From: Diaporthe sp. PMI_573
Lineage: Eukaryota; Ascomycota; Sordariomycetes; Diaporthales; Diaporthaceae
Length of the DNA: 64,000 nt
Reading direction: 5' to 3'
Assembly: GCA_021399435.1 (NCBI GenBank)
Contig: JAJTUP010000049.1
Location: 408,463 to 472,462, forward strand
Position numbers and translations under genes: made by a program. The notes below the pieces were generated by a model. It ran no database searches. It was given only the letters and a program-made list of their open reading frames with translations, and was not told the DNA's origin. Of this stretch, positions 55,281 through 64,000 are shown piece after piece. Each line of letters starts with the position of its first letter. Position 1 is the first letter of the stretch.

Positions 55281-58200
55281 TTACCTATACAGATTTGTGA
55301 ACCAACATACATAGCCTTTAGTAGATCCGATACAGAGCATTGAGTCTTTAACAACTGATACCGTTGATCTGTACTGTAGAGGGAGCCAGATAATTCTCTC
55401 GTTGCCTCTAACAATCCAGGTCTTGTTATAGCTCAGGCCGATTCTGTCAATAACTAGCTGTGCTGTTGATTCCCTAGGGGTGGGTGCTTCACTCGCTAGA
55501 GAACCTGGGAGTAAGTCGATTATTCCAAAATCAGTAACCAGTTGTGTACTGGATAATGGGTTAAACGTGAGACTTTGAGTAAAGCCCTCGAGCGTCTGCT
55601 TCTGGGCGCCCGTGGCCACGTCCCAGAGCCGGACCGTCTTGTCATAAGACCCCGATGCCAGCGTCTGGCCGTCAGGTGAGAAGGCTACTGAGGTAACCCG
55701 GTCATCATGGCCCTCGAGAGTCTGCTTCTGGGCGCCCGTGGCCACGTCCCAGAGCCGGACCGTCTTGTCATAAGACCCCGATGCCAGCATCTGGCCGTCA
55801 GGTAAGAAGGCTACTAAGGTAACCCAGCGATCATGGCCCTCGAGCATCTGCTTCTGGGCGCCCGTGGCTACATTCCAGAGCCGGACCGTCTTGTCATAAG
55901 ACCCCGATGCCAGCGTCTGGCCGTTAGGTGAGAAGGCTACTGAGGTAACCCGGTCATCATGGCCCTCAAGAGTCTGCTTCTGGGCGCCCGTGGCTACATT
56001 CCAGAGCCGGACCGTCTTGTCATAAGACCCCGATGCTAGCGTCTGGCTGTCGGGTGAGAAGGCTACTGAGGTAACCCGGTCATTATGGCCCTCGAGCATC
56101 TGCTTCTGGGCGCCCGTGGCCATGTCCCAGAGCCGGACTGTCTTGTCATTAGACCCCGATGCCAGCGTCTGGCTGTTAGGTGAGAAGGCTACTGAGGTAA
56201 CCCAGTGATTATGACCCTCGAGCATCTGCTTCTGGGCGCCCGTGGCCACGTCCCAGAGCCGGACTGTCTTATCATCAGACCCCGATGCCAGCGTCTGGCT
56301 GTTAGGTGAGAAGGCTACTGAGGTAACCCGGTCATTATGGCCCTCGAGAGTCTGCTTCTGGGCGCCCGTGGCTACATCCCAGAGCCGGACCGTCTCATCA
56401 TCAGACCCCGACGCCAGCGTCTGGCCGTTAGGTGAGAAGGCTACTGAGGTAATCCGGTCATCATGGCCCTCAAGCATCTGCTTCTGGGCGCCCGTGGCTA
56501 CGTCCCAGAGCCGGACCGTCTTGTCATAAGACCCCGATGCCAGCGTCTGGCCGTCAGGTGAGAAGGCTACTGAGATAACCCAGTCTTCATGGCCCTCAAG
56601 CGTCTGTTTCTGGGCGCCCGTGGCCATGTCCCAGAGCCGGACCGTCTTGTCATAAGACCCCGATGCCAGCATCTGGCCGTCGGGTAAGAAGGCTACTGAG
56701 GTAACCCGGTCATCATGGCCCTCAAGCATCTGCTTCTGGGCGCCCGTGGCCATGTCCCAGAGCCGGGCCGTCTTATCATAAGACCCCGATGCTAGCGTCT
56801 GGCCGTCAGGTGAGAAGGCTACTGAGGTAACCCGGTCATCATGGCCCTCAAGCATCTGCTTCTGGGCGCCCGTGGCCATGTCCCAGAGCCGGACCGTCTC
56901 ATCATCAGACCCCGATGCCAGCGTCTGGCCGTCAGGTAAGAAGGCTACTGAGGTAACCCAGCGATCATGGCCCTCGAGCGTTTGCTGGTGTGAGTCCCAG
57001 TGAGATTTTACGCCTTGAACAGTAGAGAGGCTCGGCAGCCGTTGCTCCCAAAACCTTTGTCGTACTCGGCTTCGGACGGGAGAGAATAAAAGTAGAGTGC
57101 TGTATGTCTGGAGAGGCGCGTGTTCAATGATTGATCCAAAGCTCGAGATAACCCTAGAAGCATCCTTGAGGAAGTCACCCAGCTCTGAGTTCGTCTTGGG
57201 AAAGTTCCATACAAGTTAGCCCAAGAATGCTTTCAGATCGACTCTACTGACCTCTATCATCTCACGGAGCTTCCTAAGTGCTAGGGCACCATCAGAAAGC
57301 CTTCCTAGAAGTGAGAGAGCCTCGACCCAGTGAAGAAAGTGCTCGTAGAGAAACGCAACGACGTTGTTGTGTATCGCTCGTCCGCTGCGCTGTAAGTGGT
57401 AACCCCAGTAGAGGCAGGCATACCGGAGGTCTGCAGGGATGTTGCCATCTATGTCCTTCTGGTCTATATCGTCTCTGGACGCACCCAGCTTACGAATATC
57501 GCAGATATCCTGTTTAAGCCCCCCTTGCATGCGTTGAATGCATTTCGTCGCTAACATGGCATGTGTTTCTGTGGCATCGACTTGATAATTGCTCACCGCC
57601 GAGTTAATAGGACTGAGAAGGAAGTCGCTAAACGATTTATGCAGCATTCGTATAGGGCCATGAGTCTCGGCGGGGATATCGAACACTGCATGCAACTCCG
57701 GAAGCCACCAGTTGACGTCGTCCATATCTATACCCAGAAGACAAGCAAGGGACGCAGCCGAAAGTGGAGTTGCAAGAAGAACAAGAGCGCCTAGAAACTG
57801 TAGCTGTTGACAAGATTCCGCTTCATCATTACCAAGGAATACCTGGCTGAGAATAGGGTCGTATATCTGATGAAGTTGAGACTTGTTGTCTTCACACTCC
57901 TTTAGCCACAGCTTTAACTGGGCCTTCGGATTTCTCGGACGCTTTTCATCATAGACGAAACGGCAAAGAGTCGCAGCATAGATGAAGAGGGGCTCGGGGC
58001 TTGTAGCTAGGTAGACCAGGCGATCCAATTCCTCAACAGTGGGCCATGGGTCTTGTAACACCTTGCGCTTGGTTCTGATGTCTTTGAATCTCGCCTTTAA
58101 GAAAGTCTGGATGTCAGCCTTGGAATCCCCAGGGAATTCACGGTGGAGCTCCATGCTATGAACACTCTTGCTTTTCAGGAAAGGCTTAAATGCGGCGATG

Positions 58201-60116
58201 ATCTTAGGATCAGACCTGCTTGTAAGCAACACACGCAAGCGCACTGTAACGACTGTGCAAAGCTTAGAAAGCAGGGCTACAGCCTGTGTGAGTTGTTCAG
58301 GGCGCTCACACTCGTCCAATGCGTCGATAACGATCACCCTTGGCAGTTGGCGTGTGTCGGTAGAGGGAAGACCTGTCATAGGGAGCCATAGGAGCTTTTC
58401 GAATTGGAATTCAAGAGCCTTCTTTTCTACTGCCTCTTGACCAAGATTGTCAAGGGATTTCCGAAGACAGCCCTTGAAGGAAGGATCTGCCTCAGCCAGC
58501 TGCATGGCAAGGGTGGGAAACAGTCGACTGGTGTCATTGCGGCCCTGCTCCCCTCTCTTGAAGAAGTAGCCAGCAGCCAGTCGCTTTTTACTGTGAAAAG
58601 AATCGGCCACAGTGCGTGCGATGGTGGACTTGCCGGTCCCTGCAGGGCCCACAAGCCAAAAGAGAGGTTCCGTGGAGGGGTCATCTGCCCATTGCGTGAT
58701 TGTTTGCTGGATGCGAATTCGAGTGCCTTCCTCGCACTTTGGGCTGCCTTGAACGTCTGCACTGTCGTATCGCGCTTCGTGAACGATAGGAAGGTATATG
58801 GGGCGATCCTCGAGAATTCGGCTATCCGATTGTTAGCGCAAGTCTTCGATTGGGGAGGGCAAAACATGCTTTGTGCGTTCTTGCGCATTGAAGTGCTTAG
58901 ATGAAATGTCTCGAAGGTCCTTAGCAACTTGGGCCTGCTCCCTTGCGGTTGATAGCAAGGATAGTATGTCATTATGTTGTTGTTCAGCTACCTTACTCAT
59001 TCTTTCAAGTGTTCTGTGTGAAGCAACGGCGTTCACCATGCTTGATTCATCCCGCACGATCTTTTCTAGTGCTTTGATCTTGGAAACCATTCCCGCCCAA
59101 TTATCATGGCAGATCGCATCTCGACCCGCTCTAGCAAGCCAACTCTGATAGAATCGTCGAACGGTCTTGATCTGGAATTCGAGGATGTGCTGGTACAGGT
59201 CGATGAGATGGCTCTCAAACTCCTCCATTGAACCCCGAGTCTCAAGATTCTTGGGCCAAAGGAGATGTTCAAGCTCGACGTAGAAGCGGATACGAGAGGT
59301 AACATATGTCAATCCGTCACTGTTAGCTTCCTCTGCTGCACTCTGGTTCGTGAAGACCGGGAGGAGAACACAGACGCCGGCCCAGGCGAGGGATGCCTCA
59401 GGGGACACCTTGACAGCCTCGTCAACAAGACCCTTCACAGTTTTAATAAAGTGAGCTGCTTGTGAGACCTGGTCCCTTAGAACGAAGTTGTGGCCGAATA
59501 CAGTATATTCGATCTGCTTTTCCTCAGCTCGGCGTATGCCATTGTCGGTGATCTTCTTGAGTTGGGCTTGGCGGGTATCGGGGTCGGTGCTAATGCGGTT
59601 TTCAGCAAGAGCTAAGGTCTCCGCCTGGCCGGATGTGTCCTGTAAAGCAGTAATGCCGGTGGCTGGGAGATTGTTAGCTGGAATATATATCATAGAGCCG
59701 TAATAAAGATATACAGTACCTTGTTCTGATAATTCCTTTGAAAGTATCTTCTCATACTCGTTTACCAGTAGCCTATCCTTCTCGCAGAGAGCCTCGTAGG
59801 CACGGTTCCATAGCGACCGCTCGGCTTTATGTCGTAATGTTGTCGCTTGAGGGGACGGCAGGGCGGGAGGCACTGTTGAACTCGGAGCTTGATCGGGCGT
59901 GGCAGAGGCGATCGATCCGGCAGCTTGAGGTTGCTCCGTCCTAGAGTGTGGGGTCCCTAGATGGTTGGGAGACGGCGAGCTTTGGGACACATCAGCGACT
60001 GAGGAGCTGGCACCTTCAGGTGGCACAGGTGTCTGAGCACGTCGCCCATCACTGGCATTGCTGTTTCTGTGCCGCAAGGAGTCCTTTAGGCGCTTGATGA
60101 GATTCGAAGATGCCAT
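55281..60116 (-). CDS. NACHT-WD40 NLR (HET-E/NWD family), allorecognition type
   Basis: Exons 60116-58866, 58808-57252 and 57194-55281, 1,573 aa, with two 57-nt phase-0 introns. Intron 2: GTCAGT, branch GGCTAAC, CAAG. Intron 1: GTTTTG, branch GCGCTAAC, GAG; it is chosen because an in-frame TAA (58833-58835) otherwise separates two halves in one frame. After a Ser/Pro-rich start comes the NWD NACHT_N domain (about 90-330, SLWNRAYEALCEKDRLLVNE). NACHT follows, with Walker A GPAGTGKST (about 471) and Walker B VIVIDALDEC (Asp near 579). A linker (APLQTYSTLLLFSP) leads to 11 WD40 units of 42 residues, almost identical to each other, and a ~100-residue tail. Such STAND proteins sense non-self and trigger cell death in Podospora-type incompatibility. 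If intron 1 is wrong, the gene has a nonsense mutation. Confidence 0.85.
55620..56990 (-). repeat. WD40 tandem array, 11 units of 126 bp
   Basis: Ten complete 126-bp units (55620-56879) plus a first, slightly divergent one (56880-56990). The unit reads ATGAQKQ(M/T)LEGH, then VTSVAF(S/L)P, then QTLASGS, DKTVRLW. Variation concentrates at the residues after EGH (DDR, EDW, NDR, NHW, DRW), at (D/N)(G/S)Q, and at the residue after GS (Y, D or N). These face the propeller's binding surface in NWD proteins. Confidence 0.92.
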
Positions 60117-60624
60117 AACGTCGACAAGCCTTTCAGGGCTGAAAGTGGTTGATGGATCCTGAAGGCAGTTTTTGCGTGTGGTTGTTCAGCTGAACTGGGG
60201 ATGCCTCATCTTGAGGGGTTGGCGAGGGCATGGCCATGCAGGCTGACTGCATAGCAGCGCCTGCTGGGCCAATCACACGCGTCACAAGCTGGCCATGGAT
60301 GTGTAACAACATTATGGTCGTAACTCAATGCTTCTGTTCTTTGTCAAGATATCGATGTCTTCCATTTCCAAGTGAAGTCGTTGTTGGTAACTAGAGGCTG
60401 AGTGGCAACTCCAACATTCACAGCCCTAATCGAACTCATGGGCTTGTCGCAACTCCGTGGCTCGAATAGCTGCAGTAGTCTGGCGCAAACCTAAACCATG
60501 AGGATGGATTCGCTCGGAATAATGTTCCGCCGCTCCCTGCCACGTCATTCCGCTTCCTGGCGCACGTGATGGCTGCCTGGTCTCGTCGGTATCACCGACT
60601 TACTACGACTGGTGGCCTTTGAAA
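60117..60624. other. Divergent spacer between NLR gene and transposase
   Basis: Presumed promoter of the NLR gene. No gene, and I could not find terminal inverted repeats of the neighbouring transposase here. Confidence 0.5.
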
Positions 60625-61619
60625 ATGGCACCCAGATTGTCCGAGATCCAGCGGAACGAGCTTCAAAGCATCATTGTCAGCAAGTTGAAGAGCCAGGAAG
60701 CTATCACCGACGACGACATAGCCCGCGCCGTCGGCGGCTGTACCACGCGAACTGTCCGTAATGCGCGATCGAACATACTCCGATATGGCACGATTGATCC
60801 CCACATATGGCTAAGGGTCGGCCTAGATCGTTGACTGAGAACATGTGGCTGGATTTGAAGAATCAGCTTAAAAACAATCCTTGCATGAGTCAGCAAGATA
60901 TGGCTTATTTTCTCTATAAGCAATACCACACTAAGTTATCCCGACACACTATCGGTAGAGCGTTAAAACGAGCCGGCTGGACGAAGAAGGTCACTCAAAA
61001 TGTTGCTAAAGAACGTAAACAAGACCTGCGCGACGATTATATCGAACGGCGGTCGCATTATAGGCCTGACCAAATGATCTTTATTGACGAAAGCGGAAGC
61101 GATCGTGGTCTTGCCATTCTGGGACGAGGTTATGCCCCAAAGGGCGTAACTCCGGTGCAGATCAAGCGCTTCCACCGTGGGAAGAGAGTCCAGGTGCTGC
61201 CGGCATACACCATTGATGGAGTGATCTATTGCGAGGCGTATGAAGAGAACACAAACATTGAGGTGTTTGAGGGTTTCCTAGAGAGGCTGCTGCCTTTCTG
61301 TGGTAGATATCCCGAGCCGAGGTCCATCATTTTTATGGACAACGCCTCGTTCCATTTCTTCTCCCCAAGGGTAAAAGATTTATTCACACGGGCTGGGGTG
61401 ATTATTGAATATCAAGTCCCGTACTCACCAGATTTGAGCCCGATCGAGTACTTATTCGGCTCGGTAAAGAATCGCATCAGGAAGAGGTCCCGGGAGGATG
61501 CAGATCTCATCCAAGCAGACTTTAAATCATATCTCCAAATGCAGGTCAGGATTGTGGGAGAGGATAAGAATATAGCTAGGGGGCACTTCAGAATGGCACA
61601 GATTGAGGTTGAGCCTTAG
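60625..61619 (+). mobile_element. Tc1/IS630-type DDE transposase, frameshifted
   Basis: The first frame (60625 on) starts MAPRLSEIQRNELQSIIVSK and has a helix-turn-helix (TDDDIARAVGGCTTRTVRNA). It goes out of phase at about 60800, and the frame from 60807 continues with KGRPRSLTENMWLDLKNQL to the stop at 61619. The DDE_3 catalytic core is intact in the second frame: FIDESGSDRG, IIFMDNASFH and YSPDLSPIEYLFGSVKN, with 35 residues between the second Asp and the Glu. The single-base shift means no full protein unless it is a sequence error. Terminal inverted repeats were not recognised, so element ends are not given. Confidence 0.75.
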
Positions 61620-61662
61620 GTGAGGATTCAATTGAAGTCATTGCGCCTTCGTCTCACATACT

Positions 61663-62814
61663 TTATCTCATCTCTCGCTGTGTCAAGAACGACTTGATAT
61701 CGCAGACATAACGCCAGGCAACGCCTGCGGGTATCCCATGCCGTATGTAGAACTGATACATCTGTTCCTGATTGGCTGCCAACATATCCAAGTCATAACA
61801 GTGCGCCAAGGTCAGTTCCTGGAGCGTGTTATAGTGCTCTTTCTGCTCGGTGGTGCTCACTTGGGACTGCTGCCAGGTACTGTAAGCCCTGACGGCATCT
61901 TCCCTGGGCATATTCAACACTAACAAGGGTGGCGACGGAAACACCATTGCGGGAGACGCGGCAGGGCTGTTTGCACACCGGGGACATCGCACAACTAATT
62001 CGTCGGACGATGAGTGGTCTGAATCACGCCGCCTCCGCTTGCGTTGCCGCGACCTCTCTGAGTCTTTACGCTCCCTGTCTTCCCGCTCGCGGTCATCGTC
62101 TAGGACAAGTCGACGGAACTCCTCTGGTACGTCATCATGCCCATTCAAGGGCCTGCCAGCCTGGAGGTGGTCGGCGAGCATCCTTACGTGGTGTGGGAGG
62201 ACGGTAATGTTTGCCCCCGTTCTGCCAGCAGTGATCTCCTTTTGTGCATGGCATACCGGGACAACGCATGAGAAGGTAAGCCTTCCTGATGCATGCGCCC
62301 CGACCTAAGCCGGCAGTTCTGGTTTCCAAGTCTGCTTCCTGGTTGGCTGTTGCCCCTCCCCTGCCAGACTTGCCAGCATCCACACGTTCATAGTAAAACG
62401 TCAATGTAACAGTGATCCTCTTGCCGTCATTGAGAAACTTGCTCCAATCCTGGAGCTGTCTCTTGACGAACAGCCAGTCGACATCCAGTTTGGGAAAGCG
62501 CTTTGTTATGTTGCCTGTCTTGCGTGCTTCCAGAACTTGCGTGGCGATATGACAACGCCAAGCTCTGATTCGCCGGCCTGTGCCCTATTCTTCACGAACA
62601 GTTTCCATTCCACATTATACTGTATCGTAGGCTCGCCATCATACGACCGTTCTGGCTCCCAGTCAGCGAATGGCACGAATGTGTAGGCGCTTCCGGCGGG
62701 TCTCAGCCGGCTCGTTCGGGTCAAAGGGCCAGATTTGAACACCTCGCTTTCGGAGGAAGACGTTTGAGAGTCTTCAGAGGTTTCCGAGTTGTCAGTAGAC
62801 TCATTAGAATTCAT
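61663..62814 (-). pseudogene. Conserved fungal protein of unknown function, two frameshifts
   Basis: Three minus-strand frames read as one protein. 62814-62506: Ser/Glu-rich start, then WEPERSYDGEPTIQYNVEWK and ISPRKFWKH. From about 62520 another frame carries RFPKLDVDWLFVKRQLQDW and ITVTLTFYYERV, then MRCPGMPCTKGDHCWQNGGK. From about 62210 a third carries LPHHVRMLADHLQAGRPLNG, an Arg/Glu/Asp-rich stretch, CPRCANS, and a C-terminal helical part (YDLDMLAANQEQMYQFYIRH) to 61663. This order matches a family I recall as common in filamentous fungi, often near transposons, with no known function. About 35 residues appear to be missing at the first shift. It is probably non-functional. Confidence 0.55.
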
Positions 62815-63249
62815 CCTTCCATTGATAGGTCAGGTAGGCATTATCTCGGACGCTCAGCGTCGCCGTCATCACGGGCAACCTCAGTCAATCAACCTAGGCA
62901 TCCATACGATTCTATGGCCTTCTCTGCACTAAAGGCACGTGACAACGGGTGTCAGCCGCATACCCCGTAAGGGTAAACATGTACCTTAACAAATCGACCT
63001 AGGTAAATCAGCAACTTAGTCGCACTGTAGCTCGGGACAGTGATGATTGGTCAGGTTTTCTATACTTTAATTAACTTTGCAGTACTTCTGAAAGCTGCCT
63101 AGCGTGTATACTTGTACTTGTGAGAAGGCTCACTTTACTGCCAATTGTGGATGACTAAGTTCTCGCTAAGGTAGATCGATGTAACTGTAAGTCCTCTTAA
63201 AGTTCATATTGATTTTGTAAGAGGAAGCCACATATGCTCACAACTGTAT
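62815..63249. other. AT-rich spacer
   Basis: No gene seen. AT content rises toward the tandem repeat. Confidence 0.5.
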
Positions 63250-64000
63250 AGTTTTAAAACAAATTAACGTTAAGTATACTTTTTACAACTATACCCGCCA
63301 GAATAGTGCTACTTATACAAGAGCAACACCGATATGACAGCCGCGACGAGCTCTTTCAAATGGCACCACCCTCGTCGCCGTCGGCCCCCTGGCTGGCGGG
63401 ATGGCCGAGGGAGTTACCCTAGACTTGGACGTTTTCACGATTTTCTCGGCGACGGCGAGGCGCATCGGAAATCCAAAGACACGGTTCTGACGGGCTCGGC
63501 GAGCTCTATCGAATGGTATACGCCTCGCCCGCGTGCGGTCAGAACTGAGGGAGCTGCAAAACAAGTCTAGGGTAACTCCCTCCGGATTAAACCCTTGGGG
63601 TTTTTTCCTGGGATCCATGGTGGACGGCACAGCCCATGGGCTATACCGTTGTGACCAAGAAAAAATGCTCTTTCGAATGGTATATGACTCGGTGGGGTCG
63701 GGCTTGGTTCCACAGAGTCGGTCAAAAAGTTTTGATCTGACACGAGTGTCGAGCATAAACTCGAGGTGAATCACTACAGTTTCAAAAACAAATTGACGTT
63801 AAGTACACTTTTTACAACTACACCCGCCAGAGTGGTCCCACCCGGACAAGAAAAAGATCTCTGTGATGCTCGCGACAAGCTCTTTCGAATGGTATCACTT
63901 TCGTTTCCGCCGGCCTCGTGGTCGTCGAGATGGCCGAGGGAGTTACCCTAGACTTGGACGTTTTCACGATTTTCTCGGCGACGACGAGGCGCATCGGAAA
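63250..64000 (+). repeat. 529-bp tandem repeat (one full and one cut-off unit)
   Basis: The sequence from about 63255 recurs 529 bp downstream: AAATTAACGTTAAGTA at 63261 and AAATTGACGTTAAGTA at 63790; ATGGCCGAGGGAGTTACCCT at 63401 and 63930. The second unit runs off the window. Within the unit a short motif of the form GCTCTTTCGAATGGTA recurs at about 63349, 63501, 63667 and 63880. The second half of the unit is the sequence also found, more AT-rich, at 54655-54925. Coding potential is not evident. Confidence 0.85.
63407..63582. repeat. Perfect 21-bp inverted repeat inside the tandem unit
   Basis: 63407-63427 is the exact reverse complement of 63562-63582 (core AGGGAGTTACCCTAGACTT), with 134 bp between. 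The left arm recurs in the next unit (63936-63956). The right arm recurs in the 54.7-kb copy with a G-to-A and a C-to-T change. Confidence 0.85.

Noticed and set aside
55620..56990. Satellite or CRISPR-like array
   Set aside because: The 126-bp period is exactly 42 codons and encodes WD40 units in one frame of a long gene.
52923..64000. Starship-type giant element
   Set aside because: NLR, transposon debris and repeats fit such cargo, but no DUF3435 tyrosine-recombinase captain or element ends are visible.

Overview
The window is nuclear DNA of a filamentous ascomycete (Pezizomycotina, most likely a Sordariomycete). The evidence is short 55-170 nt introns with GT..AG ends and CTAAC-type branch sites, GC-rich third positions in the conserved genes, a HET-domain gene, a NACHT-WD40 NLR, an ergosterol-modifying fusion enzyme, a highly reducing polyketide synthase, and AT-shifted repeat copies that look like repeat-induced point mutation (RIP). 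The species cannot be named from sequence alone.

Layout. Positions 1-17 kb are ordinary chromosome: a vacuolar amino-acid transporter (cut by the window edge), a prolyl 4-hydroxylase-like dioxygenase, an HSL-type alpha/beta hydrolase, then, head to head with it across 3 kb, an aspartyl-tRNA synthetase fused to DUF2156 (ErdS, ergosteryl-aspartate synthase), a GH43 beta-xylosidase and a small Cys-containing unknown. Positions 17-27 kb are accessory: an ankyrin-repeat gene that has lost its 5' end and carries an internal frameshift, next to two inverted copies of a 265-bp tRNA-derived (SINE-like) repeat that bracket a HET-domain/multi-TM gene.

Positions 27-44 kb hold a sugar transporter, a kelch membrane protein, a broken-looking small secreted Cys-rich gene, an intronless P450, a secreted acid trehalase (GH65) and an FSH-family serine hydrolase. 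The hydrolase is divergent from an HR-PKS (44.3-52.5 kb) and resembles LovG-type releasing enzymes, so P450 + FSH hydrolase + PKS are a plausible small polyketide cluster. The PKS reading frame breaks inside its enoyl-reductase domain, in a short CT run.

Positions 52.5-64 kb are a decayed, repeat-rich island: a pogo/Fot1-type transposase relic, a kinase-like pseudogene split by a 227-bp solo LTR with a perfect 5-bp target duplication, a complete NACHT-WD40 gene with 11 nearly identical WD repeats (an allorecognition-type NLR), a frameshifted DDE transposase, a frameshifted gene of a conserved fungal family of unknown function, and a 529-bp tandem repeat of which a RIP-altered copy also lies near 54.7 kb.

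Coding coordinates were assembled by joining open frames through visible splice sites. Where a join is uncertain this is stated.
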